A stretch of DNA of 64,000 bases, from the NCBI RefSeq assembly GCF_031998825.1, contig NZ_DAMACX010000001.1, positions 124,001 to 188,000 on the forward strand. The letters run 5' to 3'. Each line of letters opens with the position of its first letter. Position 1 is the stretch's first letter. The translations under genes and the position numbers were made by a program. Shown in pieces: positions 49,708 to 57,804 of this stretch. The notes under the pieces are model-generated. The model searched no databases, had not been told where the DNA came from, and was given only the letters and a program-made list of their open reading frames with translations. Origin of the DNA: Pseudescherichia sp031998825. Its GTDB lineage: Bacteria > Pseudomonadota > Gammaproteobacteria > Enterobacterales > Enterobacteriaceae.

Positions 49708-50389
49708 TATCACGGTAATTACCGATAACCTGGACTATCTGCTGCTTGGCCGTACTGCTCAGGGCGAGCCAGGCGGGGTACTGCTGTCAGTGCTGATGAC
49801 CCTCGGCGCGGCGCTGCTGGCCTTTCCCGGCGGTATCACGCTGGCCTGTTTTGCATGGTGTTTTAAGGGCTGGCCGCGGCGGGTACTGTTCGCCTGGGCG
49901 GAGATCATTCGCGGCATTCCGCTGATCTTCGTTATCTTCTGGCTCTGGTTTTTACTGCCGATGCTGACCGGGGCCGATCTGCCTGGAGCGGTGACCGTGA
50001 CCCTGGCGCTGGCGTGGTTCACCTCCGCCTCGGTGATGTACTCCACGCTCGCCGCCATCGGCTCTCTGCCAAAGGGACAGCATGAGGCGGCGCTGGCGGG
50101 AGGCTTCAGTAGCCTTCAACTGCTGCGTTGGGTGCTGCTCCCGCAGGCACTGCGCAACGCGCTCCCTTCGTACATGGGGCTGCTGATTGCCCTGCTAAAG
50201 GACACATCGCTGGCGTTTATCGTCAATGTCCCGGAGCTGACCACCGTTGCAGGGCAGGTTAACAACCGCGTGCAGATCTACCCGGCAGCGCTGTTTATCT
50301 TTACCGGGGTGGTCTACTACCTGCTCTGTACCCTACTGGAGCACTCGGTTAAGCGTTGGCAGCGCCGTAGCTTACTGGCGGCCAAGTAG
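49697..50389 (+). CDS. Polar amino acid ABC transporter permease 2
   Basis: 230 residues with five to six helices and the EAA loop EAALAGGFSSLQLLRWVLLP near 130-149. I took the ATG at 49697, which overlaps the previous gene by 11 bp and follows GCAGGATG. A longer frame begins inside the first permease gene and is rejected. Its 3' end overlaps the yeaL 3' end by 18 bp on the opposite strand. Confidence 0.9.
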   Translation: MIANITVITDNLDYLLLGRTAQGEPGGVLLSVLMTLGAALLAFPGGITLACFAWCFKGWPRRVLFAWAEIIRGIPLIFVIFWLWFLLPMLTGADLPGAVTVTLALAWFTSASVMYSTLAAIGSLPKGQHEAALAGGFSSLQLLRWVLLPQALRNALPSYMGLLIALLKDTSLAFIVNVPELTTVAGQVNNRVQIYPAALFIFTGVVYYLLCTLLEHSVKRWQRRSLLAAK

Positions 50390-50818
50390 CAGCGATACCA
50401 GGCCCGCCGCAATCAGTGGCCCGACCGGGACGCCCCGGAACAGGGCCACGCCCAACACTGTACCCACCAGCAGCCCTGCCACCAGCGAGGGCTGCGCGCT
50501 CATCAGCGCCACGCCGCGTCCGCCAAGCCATGAGACAAAGATCCCTACCGCAATGGCGATCAGCGATTTCCAGTTAACAAAGGAGTGCAGCAGCGTCGAG
50601 GGCGGCAGCGTACCGCTGGCGATAGGGGCCATCACGCCAATGGTCAGAATGATAATCCCGATGGTCAGGCCCTGTTTTTCAATCCATGGAAAATAGACGT
50701 TCAGCGGGGTCATGCGGATCATAATCAGTACCATGATCGACACGGCAACGGTGGTATTGTGGCTAATAAAGCCGAGGGCAGTCAGGCCAAGCAGAATAAA
50801 CAGAGTGGTATCGAACAT
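50372..50818 (-). CDS. yeaL: DUF441 family membrane protein YeaL
   Basis: 148 residues, equal to E. coli YeaL, with four membrane helices. LGFISHNTTVAVSIMVLIMI near 15-34 and IGIIILTIGVMAPIASGTLP near 53-72 are nearly unchanged. No known function. Convergent with the ABC operon. Confidence 0.93.
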   Translation of the reverse strand: MFDTTLFILLGLTALGFISHNTTVAVSIMVLIMIRMTPLNVYFPWIEKQGLTIGIIILTIGVMAPIASGTLPPSTLLHSFVNWKSLIAIAVGIFVSWLGGRGVALMSAQPSLVAGLLVGTVLGVALFRGVPVGPLIAAGLVSLLLGRQ

Positions 50819-51000
50819 AAAAGAGGATTCCAGGCAGAAATATAAGCCCGCTTACTTTACCCTATCTGCATGTGGCAGCAGAATTTTTTCAACCCGAGCC
50901 GAAAGTTCCTAAAAGTTTCACTTAAAATCAGTTTGGCTGTCATTGAATGTTCATGTCGCTCTATTATGAATGCTGTATCGCGCAGAAAAGAGACGACAAA

Positions 51001-51105
51001 ATGAACGATCCGATGCTGACCGAGACGCTGATTATTGCCTCTTCCTTTTTAGCCATTGCCGCCGTGCTGGTGGCGTCGGTGTTTATCCTTGAGCGTATGG
51101 GGTGA
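51001..51105 (+). CDS. yoaI: Small membrane protein YoaI
   Basis: 34 codons. MNDPMLTETLIIASSFLAIA, then AVLVASVFILERMG, matches E. coli YoaI (34 aa) in length and sequence. A single membrane helix. In E. coli yoaI is PhoBR/PhoPQ-linked and next to yeaL, as here. The leftward gene of the type VI island runs into its 3' end (57-bp antisense overlap). Confidence 0.9.
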   Translation: MNDPMLTETLIIASSFLAIAAVLVASVFILERMG

Positions 51106-51360
51106 GGTGAGGCGACAAGCGTTGCGTCTTAAACACTTGAGAGACAGCCACGTTAGCGCCAGCGAACCCGCGCCTGAGACGACAATGCCAAGCGCTGCTG
51201 CCAGGTCATAAATGTTCTCTTCGCCATAAATGCTTAGCGTCCCGGCAAGCCAGTAGACGTTTTCAATCGGGAAGAGTTGCGCCCAAAGCGTAGCGCAGGT
51301 GAAAAACCAAATCATAAAAAATAGGGCTATCTTCGATATTCTAAGAAGAATGATGATCAT
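51049..51360 (-). CDS. Membrane protein, probable immunity protein for the Tlde1-like effector
   Basis: 103 residues with two membrane helices (about 4-27 and 53-77). It starts in a 4-bp ATGA overlap with the effector gene, which is typical of immunity partners. A similar two-helix protein with the same YW...EDIY/ENIY middle is encoded at 52747-53022. From residue 86 on (TSPHTLKDKHRRHQHGGNG) the protein is encoded antisense to yoaI. The true homologous part ends near residue 80, so this tail was probably acquired at the island border. Immunity function is inferred from position. Confidence 0.7.
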   Translation of the reverse strand: MIIILLRISKIALFFMIWFFTCATLWAQLFPIENVYWLAGTLSIYGEENIYDLAAALGIVVSGAGSLALTWLSLKCLRRNACRLTSPHTLKDKHRRHQHGGNG

Positions 51361-51836
51361 GATACAGTGATTGTCCCATAGGCTTTGAAGCTACAACATG
51401 GAACTTGAGTCATTGTAGTTTTAAGCAGTGCTTTTCTGAGGTAATCAAAATCACTAGCCTGTGTTAGCGTGATGCAACCCTCACTTAATCCCCGAGGTCC
51501 GATTGGATGCAGCCGAAACCCTCCACGTTTTATCGTTTCGATAAAAACAGAGTCATCAATTTGCCAGTCATCACCATACAAAGCGAACCACTCTGATCTG
51601 TCTGTGCCATAAAAGTTTTTCAAATAAAAATCATAAATACTACCTAATCGGCCACCGCTATGACGTCCAACAATAAAATATCTTCCAGGAGGTATTGGTC
51701 CGATGTTAACTACACTACTCAAATTTGAATTATTGCGCCCACCTTTTTGCCCTGAGAATGCCGGAAAATTACCGACTCCGGGAACGCTCAATATTGATGT
51801 TGGTAAACCGTTGAGTGAAAATCGGGCAACAATCAT
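51357..51836 (-). CDS. DUF2778/Tlde1-like type VI effector (predicted peptidoglycan-acting)
   Basis: 159 residues. FSLNGLPTSILSVPGVGNFP with AFSGQKGG is the DUF2778 start, IGPIPPGRYFIVGRHSGGRLG is its central block and FRLHPIGPRGLSEGCITLTQ carries the catalytic His and Cys. Tlde1 enzymes are type VI-delivered L,D-transpeptidase/carboxypeptidase toxins that attack peptidoglycan of rival bacteria in the periplasm. No signal peptide, as expected for delivery by Hcp. ATG at 51836 overlaps the hcp stop (ATGA). A start 21 bp upstream would lie inside hcp. Confidence 0.85.
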   Translation of the reverse strand: MIVARFSLNGLPTSILSVPGVGNFPAFSGQKGGRNNSNLSSVVNIGPIPPGRYFIVGRHSGGRLGSIYDFYLKNFYGTDRSEWFALYGDDWQIDDSVFIETIKRGGFRLHPIGPRGLSEGCITLTQASDFDYLRKALLKTTMTQVPCCSFKAYGTITVS

Positions 51837-52324
51837 GCTGTTACTCTCATATTCCAACCATCACTAAACTGAACGTTTCCGTCGCAATATGTCCAGGTGA
51901 TTTTTTCATAACGTAACTCTACAGATTCATTATGATTGTGTTTTTCCATCTCAGCATTTTTTATATTATGCATTACTGGTGTAATGCCAACAATTTTTAC
52001 ATTTTGAAGAAACATATTGAAATATTCTACTTCCTGACCCGCATCATTGATTTTATACCATTTAATCTCTGCGGATTTTAGCGTTTGCCCTGTAGATACT
52101 GCCCGATAGAGATAAGGAGATGAACTATCAAATTCTTTTTCGATAGTAAGGGGGGAATGTAGGCGCGTGCCAGTCAGTTTACCAGAGCCGCTGTCGGTTG
52201 GTATATGCAGGTTATGACCAAACGATAATATTTCTATACTGCCTTCTCTATTTTTTAAATCAACTGAACCTTTAATATCTGCGCCACCATCGTCTTTAAG
52301 CCATAAATAAGCAGGAATTGCCAT
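51833..52324 (-). CDS. hcp: Hcp family type VI secretion tube protein (orphan)
   Basis: 163 residues of the Hcp1 type. AIPAYLWLKDDGGADIKGSV, LHIPTDSGSGKLTGTRLHSP and ELRYEKITWTYCDGNVQFSD are strongly conserved. Hcp rings form the inner tube and carry small effectors in their lumen. No other type VI structural gene is in the window, so this is an orphan copy that must work with an apparatus encoded elsewhere. First gene of the hcp-effector-immunity operon. The promoter should lie in the AT-rich 52325-52450 stretch. Confidence 0.95.
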   Translation of the reverse strand: MAIPAYLWLKDDGGADIKGSVDLKNREGSIEILSFGHNLHIPTDSGSGKLTGTRLHSPLTIEKEFDSSSPYLYRAVSTGQTLKSAEIKWYKINDAGQEVEYFNMFLQNVKIVGITPVMHNIKNAEMEKHNHNESVELRYEKITWTYCDGNVQFSDGWNMRVTA

Positions 52325-52630
52325 AAGAAATCCTTAGCGAAGAGTAACTATGTTTTATATTAAGTATGACTATATAAACATAAACAGACATTATGTTTAG
52401 TGCAATTTGTGCTATGCTGTTTATGAATGATTTTGGTTGTTCCATAATCATGAAAAATATAAACTATATCTATCGATAATTATATCGGCTAGAATAAATA
52501 CAAAATGTTACTTAGCTGCGGTTAAACCATTTCCCTACACAGTTAAACATTTATTACAGATTTCTGTAATTTAAGTGAGTAACTTATTGTTTAGTATCGC
52601 TTATTTTTCATTTTAAAAAAATCAGAAAAT
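52325..52630. promoter_or_regulatory. AT-rich region upstream of hcp
   Basis: About 300 bp of very AT-rich DNA (clearly lower GC than the core genes) with no intact gene. It holds the leftward hcp promoter. Such AT-rich upstream regions are typical targets of H-NS silencing. I see no confident binding motif. Confidence 0.4.
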
Positions 52631-52772
52631 AAAGTTCCCTTTTCTGGCTATGTAGGTATACGATTAGCCTACAAATCAATATGAATTAAAAGATAAAGTA
52701 CCGGGTAAAGATTCTGATGCACATGGAACAATTGAGGTAGTCGATAGTGGTTATTCGCAAGGTTGCCCTTAG
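52631..52772 (+). pseudogene. C-terminal remnant of a second effector-like gene
   Basis: Two short in-frame pieces, KVPFSGYVGIRLAYKSI (from 52631) and YELKDKVPGKDSDAHGTIEV followed by VDSGYSQGCP and a TAG at 52770, look like one coding sequence broken by a frameshift near 52675. The stop lies 23 bp inside the following immunity-like gene, the kind of overlap seen in effector-immunity pairs. The family could not be identified. The 5' part is gone. Confidence 0.45.
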
Positions 52773-53022
52773 CCTGCTAAAGCTGGTTTGGTTTATTACT
52801 CTCTTTTGCGTCGTGTCATGGGTAGATGTTCGTTACTTCTCTGAAAATCCAATAATTAGCAATGATATCGCAATCAAAATCGCATACTGGTTTAGTTCTG
52901 GGCCTACACCTGAAGATATTTATTATAGTTATGACTATATTTTAATTGTTTTTAACTTGGTATCTTCCATTATTTTGCATTTCATAACGTTAAAGTTAGT
53001 CAAAACAGTAAGGAGCAAATGA
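52747..53022 (+). CDS. Immunity-like two-helix membrane protein
   Basis: 91 residues from a GTG. Two membrane helices (about 8-26 and 64-84) around a polar middle IAYWFSSGPTPEDIYYSYDY. The layout equals that of the immunity candidate at 51049-51360. Its partner effector upstream is broken and the next gene is a truncated hcp, so this is an orphan immunity gene, which may still protect against an incoming effector. The assignment rests on architecture and context. Confidence 0.55.
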   Translation: MVIRKVALSLLKLVWFITLFCVVSWVDVRYFSENPIISNDIAIKIAYWFSSGPTPEDIYYSYDYILIVFNLVSSIILHFITLKLVKTVRSK

Positions 53023-53023
53023 A

Positions 53024-53110
53024 ATGCCTACCCCTCAGTATTTATGGCTAAAAGATGACGGTGATGCAGATATTAAAGGATCGGTAGACGTTAAAGATCG
53101 TGAAGGCTCT
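53024..53110 (+). pseudogene. Truncated hcp (N-terminal 29 codons)
   Basis: MPTPQYLWLKDDGDADIKGS and VDVKDREGS are a clear Hcp start, matching the intact hcp at 52324 on the other strand. After codon 29 the frame leaves Hcp sequence and runs into REP DNA, stopping at 53176. It starts two bases after the immunity-like gene. The rest of the gene was lost at the REP border. Confidence 0.85.
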
Positions 53111-53122
53111 AATGTCAGAGAC

Positions 53123-53203
53123 GCCGGGTGGCGGCTGGCGCCTTACCCGGCCTACATGTTCTGCGTGCTGTTGTAGGCCCGTGCAAGCGGAGCGCCGCCG
53201 GGC
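53123..53203. repeat. REP pair (BIME) at the right edge of the type VI island
   Basis: GCCGGGTGGCGG...ACCCGGCCTAC (53123-53155) and GTAGGCCCGTGC...GCCGCCGGGC (53173-53203) are two inverted REP units. They lie between the truncated hcp and the yeaH stop. The hcp truncation coincides with this element. Confidence 0.8.
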
Positions 53204-53236
53204 AGCCGGTAAAGGTTATTACCGGCTGATTTAGCG

Positions 53237-54520
53237 TTAGTTGTGAGAATCTGACGTCTGCTTATGGAACAGTTCGCGGAAGACCGGGTAGATATCCTCC
53301 TGGTCGCGGATATGCTGCATAGCAAAGTTCTCAAACGTCGCTTGCAGATGCTCGTACTCACGCCACAGGGTCTGATGTGCCCGGCGGGTGATCTCGATAT
53401 AGCTGTAGTAACGCACCACCGGCAAAATTTTCTTGGCCAGAATCTCATGACACAGCGGTGAATCATCGGCCCAGTTATCGCCGTCCGAGGCCTGCGCGGC
53501 ATAGATGTTCCACTGCGCCGGATCGTAACGCTCCTTCACCACCTCATCCATCAGCTTCAGCGCGCTGGAGACAATGGTCCCGCCGGTCTCCTGTGAGTAG
53601 AAGAACTCATGCTCGTCGACCTCCTTGGCTTGCGTATGGTGGCGGATATAGACCACCTCCACGTTCTTATAGGTTCTGCTCAGGAAGAGATAGAGCAGAA
53701 TATAGAAACGCTTAGCCATATCCTTAGTGGACTGATCCATCGAGCCAGAGACGTCCATCAGGCAGAACATCACCGCCTGGCTGGATGGCTCCGGTCGTTT
53801 CTCGTAGTTTTTATAACGTAGGTCAAAAGTATCGATAAAAGGCACACGCTCGATCTTGGCCCGCAGCTCGGCAATCTCTTTGCGCAGCCGCTCCTCTTCC
53901 AGCAGCTGGGCTGGCTCGCTATTCGCCACGCTGGAGAGATCTTCTTCCAGCGCCCGCAGCTCGCGACGTTTACCTGCCGTCATCGCAGTCCGGCGCGCCA
54001 GCGAGTTTTGTAGCGAGCGAACCACGCTGATGTTGGCCGGCACGCCGTTAGCAGTGTAGCCAGCGCGGTGCGTTTTGTACTCGTTTAGCTGCCGGTGCTG
54101 GTTTTTCTTCAGGTTCGGCAGCGCCAGGTCTTCAAACAGGAGATCCAGGTACTCGTCTTTTGAGATCTGAAAGACAAACTCGTCCTGGCCTTCGCCATCC
54201 TGACTGGCCTGGCCCTGGCCGCTGCCCCCTCCGCCACCGCCGCCCTGCGGGCGTTCGATGCGGTCATTCTGCACAAAGTGATCGTTACCAGGATGAACAC
54301 GGTTACGCAGGCCACCGCGCCCCTGGTGGAACATTGGTTCGCTAATATCTTCTGAAGGAATAGAGACGGACTCGCCGCTCTCTACGTCGGTCACCGAACG
54401 CTTGTTAATCGCCTCGGAGATCGACTGCTTGATTTGCGATTTATAACGGCGCAAGAAACGCTGGCGGTTAACCGTGCTCTTGTTTTTGCCGTTAAGACGC
54501 CGGTCGATGAACCAGGTCAT
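53237..54520 (-). CDS. yeaH: YeaH, DUF444/vWA-like partner of kinase YeaG
   Basis: 427 residues from MTWFIDRRLNGKNKS, equal to E. coli YeaH. A glycine-rich stretch (PQGGGGGGGSGQGQ) sits near 91-105, and the C-terminal half is a vWA domain with MIDAS CLMDVSGSMDQSTKD near 250-264. It is co-expressed with YeaG and linked to nitrogen starvation and stress responses. The reading frame extends 20 codons upstream without family support. Confidence 0.95.
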   Translation of the reverse strand: MTWFIDRRLNGKNKSTVNRQRFLRRYKSQIKQSISEAINKRSVTDVESGESVSIPSEDISEPMFHQGRGGLRNRVHPGNDHFVQNDRIERPQGGGGGGGSGQGQASQDGEGQDEFVFQISKDEYLDLLFEDLALPNLKKNQHRQLNEYKTHRAGYTANGVPANISVVRSLQNSLARRTAMTAGKRRELRALEEDLSSVANSEPAQLLEEERLRKEIAELRAKIERVPFIDTFDLRYKNYEKRPEPSSQAVMFCLMDVSGSMDQSTKDMAKRFYILLYLFLSRTYKNVEVVYIRHHTQAKEVDEHEFFYSQETGGTIVSSALKLMDEVVKERYDPAQWNIYAAQASDGDNWADDSPLCHEILAKKILPVVRYYSYIEITRRAHQTLWREYEHLQATFENFAMQHIRDQEDIYPVFRELFHKQTSDSHN

Positions 54521-54559
54521 AAGCCCTCCATCCACGGTGCTTTGCCGTTCCAGTGGTCG

Positions 54560-54585
54560 GCCCGGTGACGCGAACGCCACCGGGC
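54560..54585. repeat. REP-like hairpin between yeaG and yeaH
   Basis: GCCCGGTG and CACCGGGC form an 8-bp stem 7 bp after the yeaG stop. The sequence resembles half a REP unit. It may stabilise the yeaG message relative to yeaH. Confidence 0.55.
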
Positions 54586-54592
54586 ATCTGTT

Positions 54593-56527
54593 TTAGGACG
54601 ATTTACGAACGCGCAGATACCATTCGCACAGCAAGCGCACCTGTTTGCGGGTGTAACCTTTCTCCATCATCCGGTCGACAAAATCGTCGTGTTTCTTCTG
54701 CTCATCCGTAGAGGTTTTGGCGTTGAACGAAATCACCGGCAGCAGCTCCTCGGTGTTCGAGAACATTTTCTTCTCGATAACCGTGCGCAGTTTTTCATAA
54801 CTGGTCCAGTTCGGATTGCGGCCGCTATTGTTGGCGCGGGCGCGCAGTACGAAGTTAACGATCTCGTTACGGAAGTCTTTCGGGTTGCTGATCCCGGCAG
54901 GCTTCTCAATTTTTTCCAGTTCGGCGTTCAACGATTCACGGTCAAACAGCTGGCCGGTATCGGGATCGCGATACTCCTGATCCTGGATCCAGAAATCCGC
55001 ATAGGTTACGTAGCGGTCAAAAATATTCTGACCATATTCAGAATAGGACTCCAGATAGGCGGTCTGAATCTCTTTGCCAATAAACTCAGCATATTTCGGG
55101 ATCAGATAGCCTTTCAGGAACTCAAGATAACGTTCAGCCTGCTCCTGCGGGAACTGCTCGCGCTCGATCTGCTGCTCCAGCACATAGAAGAGGTGCACCG
55201 GGTTCGCCGCCACCTCAACGTGGTCAAAGTTAAAGACCCTGGAGAGGATTTTAAACGCGAAGCGCGTGGATAGCCCGTTCATCCCCTCGTCTACCCCGGC
55301 GTAGTCCCGATACTCCTGGTAGGATTTGGCTTTCGGATCGGTGTCTTTCAGGCTCTCACCGTCGTAGACGCGCATTTTTGAGTAGATGCTGGAGTTCTCT
55401 GGCTCTTTCAGACGCGAAAGAATAGAGAAGCGGGAGAGCGTCTCCAGGGTTCCCGGCGCGCAAGGGGCATGAGCCAGTTCGCTGTGGTTAAGCAGCTTCT
55501 CGTAAATTTTGATCTCTTCCGATATGCGCAGGCAGTATGGCACCTTCACAATGTAAACGCGGTCAAGGAAGGCTTCGTTGTTCTTGTTGTTACGGAACGT
55601 TACCCACTCAGATTCGTTTGAGTGCGCCAGAATAATGCCGTTGAACGGCAGGGCGGAAATACCCTCTGTCCCGTTGTAGTTCCCCTCCTGAGTTGCCGTC
55701 AGCAGCGGGTGCAGCACCTTGATAGGCGCTTTAAACATCTCGACGAACTCCATGATCCCCTGGTTGGCCCGGCACAGCGCGCCGGAGTAGCCGTAGGCGT
55801 CGGGATCGTTCTGAGCGTGGTTTTCCAGTTTGCGGATATCGACTTTACCCACCAGCGCTGAGATATCCTGGTTGTTCTCATCGCCGGGTTCGGTTTTCGC
55901 AATGGCGATCTGTTGCAGAATAGAGGGCCATACCTTCACAACGCGGAACTTGGTGATATCGCCACCGAACTCGTGCAGGCGTTTCGCCGCCCACGGTGAC
56001 ATAATGGTACCGAGGTAGCGGCGCGGAATGCCATACTCTTTCTCCAGGATCTGCTCATCCTCCTGTGGATTGAACAGGCACAAAGGGTGATCGTTAACCG
56101 GGCTACGCTCGCCGTTGGCGCTCAGTACATAGATAGGCACGCGCTGCATCAGTGATTTCAGGCGTTCAGCAAGGGATGATTTACCGCCACCCACTGGCCC
56201 CAGCAGGTAGAGGATCTGTTTCTTCTCTTCCAGCCCCTGGGCAGCATGTTTCAGATAGGAGACAATCTGTTCGATGGCATCTTCCATGCCATAAAACTCT
56301 TCAAACGCTGGGTAACGTGCGACAACCCGATTCGAAAATAGACGGGAAAGCCTGGGCTCCAGAGCAGTATCTACCATCACGGGCTCGCCGATAGCCGTAA
56401 GTAGCCTTTCTGCCGCATTCGCATAGGCGCTGCGATCCTGGCGGCAGATGGTGAGAAACTCCTGCAGGGTGAACTCTTCGTCCTTGGCAGCTTCATAACG
56501 CTGGCGATAGTGATCGAATATATTCAT
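54593..56527 (-). CDS. yeaG: PrkA-type serine protein kinase YeaG
   Basis: 644 residues, equal to E. coli YeaG. An AAA-like N-terminal domain has Walker A LLGPVGGGKSSLAERLK near 108-124, followed by a C-terminal PrkA kinase domain. YeaG acts in the cytoplasm during nitrogen starvation and stationary stress. Its operon with yeaH is sigma-54/NtrC-dependent in E. coli, and a matching sigma-54 site lies upstream here. Confidence 0.96.
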   Translation of the reverse strand: MNIFDHYRQRYEAAKDEEFTLQEFLTICRQDRSAYANAAERLLTAIGEPVMVDTALEPRLSRLFSNRVVARYPAFEEFYGMEDAIEQIVSYLKHAAQGLEEKKQILYLLGPVGGGKSSLAERLKSLMQRVPIYVLSANGERSPVNDHPLCLFNPQEDEQILEKEYGIPRRYLGTIMSPWAAKRLHEFGGDITKFRVVKVWPSILQQIAIAKTEPGDENNQDISALVGKVDIRKLENHAQNDPDAYGYSGALCRANQGIMEFVEMFKAPIKVLHPLLTATQEGNYNGTEGISALPFNGIILAHSNESEWVTFRNNKNNEAFLDRVYIVKVPYCLRISEEIKIYEKLLNHSELAHAPCAPGTLETLSRFSILSRLKEPENSSIYSKMRVYDGESLKDTDPKAKSYQEYRDYAGVDEGMNGLSTRFAFKILSRVFNFDHVEVAANPVHLFYVLEQQIEREQFPQEQAERYLEFLKGYLIPKYAEFIGKEIQTAYLESYSEYGQNIFDRYVTYADFWIQDQEYRDPDTGQLFDRESLNAELEKIEKPAGISNPKDFRNEIVNFVLRARANNSGRNPNWTSYEKLRTVIEKKMFSNTEELLPVISFNAKTSTDEQKKHDDFVDRMMEKGYTRKQVRLLCEWYLRVRKSS

Positions 56528-56638
56528 GGCATGCCGTCCTTTCGTTTTAGCACAAGAAAAGAGCCGTTCATATGAATAGTGGAGGCTCCCGGAAGAGATA
56601 AGCTGAACGACGCTAGCTCTACTTCAGCACCGGAATGC

Positions 56639-56656
56639 AGCAACCCTTATGCCAGG
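56639..56656 (-). promoter_or_regulatory. Sigma-54 promoter of yeaGH
   Basis: On the minus strand CTGGCAT-AAGGG-TTGCT matches the -24/-12 consensus (TGGCAC-N5-TTGCW) with GG and GC at the required 10-bp spacing. It lies about 112 bp upstream of the yeaG ATG, consistent with the known NtrC/sigma-54 control of yeaGH in E. coli. Transcription would begin near 56628. Confidence 0.8.
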
Positions 56657-56971
56657 TTGTGAACGCCAGCAGTTAACGCGCCCGCGATACACCTTCTTAA
56701 AGTTAAGCGTAGATGGCATTTGCAAAACTTGCATTGCACGCCAATCTACTTTCAATGACATATCAATAACTCATCTGAATTTATTTTCTTTATAGATAAA
56801 GGGTGTTGCGAAAGATTCATCTCTCTGTCATTTATCCTTAAGCAGGTTGTCACGCTAAAACAGCATGCTGTCGCGTTCAGTTATATAATAATCAGTGAAA
56901 AAATTTGGGATGACGGAGGCGGGCGGTTACACTGCTCCCGCTGATTATTTGACTACAGGAAGGAAAGGATT
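56657..56971. promoter_or_regulatory. yeaG/mipA divergent upstream region
   Basis: About 315 bp without a gene. It should contain activator sites for the sigma-54 promoter on the left and the mipA promoter on the right. TTGCATTGCACGCCAATC near 56729-56746 resembles part of an NtrC site (TGCAC-N-TGGTGCA type) only weakly. The mipA ribosome site AGGAAAGGA is at 56960-56968. Confidence 0.4.
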
Positions 56972-57718
56972 GTGACCAAACTCAAATTTCTGGCGCTTGG
57001 TGTATTTATCGCGTCATGTGCCGCAACGGCAAACGCAGCGGGCCCCTGGTCTATTGGCGCGGGTGTCGGTGTGCTTGAGTCTCCTTACAAAGACTACGAT
57101 CGCGAAGTCGTCCCCGTCCCGGTGATCACCTACGAAGGGGATAACTTCTGGTTCCGCGGCCTCGGCGGCGGCTACTATCTGTGGAATGACGAAAGCGATA
57201 AGCTCTCTGTCACCGCCTACTACAACCCCTTCCACTTCCGGCCGAAAGACAGCGATGACTGGCAGCTGCGCCAGCTCGATAAGCGTAAATCTACGCTGAT
57301 GGCGGGCCTGTCTTATGTGCATAACACCCAGTACGGATTTTTGCGCACCACGCTGGCCGGCGATACGCTGGATAACAGCAACGGTATCACCTGGGATCTG
57401 GCCTGGCTCTACCGCTACACCAACGGCGGCCTGACCCTGACCCCGGGGATCGGTGCCGAGTGGAGCAGCGAAAACCAGAACGAGTACTACTACGGTGTCT
57501 CGGGTAAGGAGTCTCGCAACAGCGGCCTACGCACTTACGATCCGGATAGCGACTGGAGTCCTTATCTGGAGCTGAGCGCTAGCTACCAGCTGAACGACAG
57601 CTGGAGCGTGTATGGTGTAGGACGCTATACCCGTCTGGGGGATGAGATCAAAGACAGCCCGATGGTCGATAAGTCCTGGGCCGGTGCATTCTCTACCGGT
57701 GTGACCTATAGCTTCTAA
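56972..57718 (+). CDS. mipA: MltA-interacting outer-membrane protein MipA
   Basis: 248 residues, equal to E. coli MipA, beginning at GTG. Signal peptide cleaved after ANA near residue 22. Alternating beta strands and a terminal aromatic residue (GVTYSF) mark an outer-membrane beta-barrel. MipA links the murein transglycosylase MltA to PBP1B in E. coli. Confidence 0.95.
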   Translation: MTKLKFLALGVFIASCAATANAAGPWSIGAGVGVLESPYKDYDREVVPVPVITYEGDNFWFRGLGGGYYLWNDESDKLSVTAYYNPFHFRPKDSDDWQLRQLDKRKSTLMAGLSYVHNTQYGFLRTTLAGDTLDNSNGITWDLAWLYRYTNGGLTLTPGIGAEWSSENQNEYYYGVSGKESRNSGLRTYDPDSDWSPYLELSASYQLNDSWSVYGVGRYTRLGDEIKDSPMVDKSWAGAFSTGVTYSF

Positions 57719-57744
57719 TGCTTACATGCTGATTCTCGTGCATT

Positions 57745-57775
57745 CAAACAGGGCGCTTGCGCCCTGTTTGTTTTA
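57745..57775 (+). terminator. Terminator of mipA
   Basis: CAAACAGGGC and GCCCTGTTTG form a 10-bp stem with loop GCTTGC, followed by TTTT. Confidence 0.9.
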
Positions 57776-57804
57776 GGGTAGGGCAATCATTTCTGGAGGA
57801 CACC

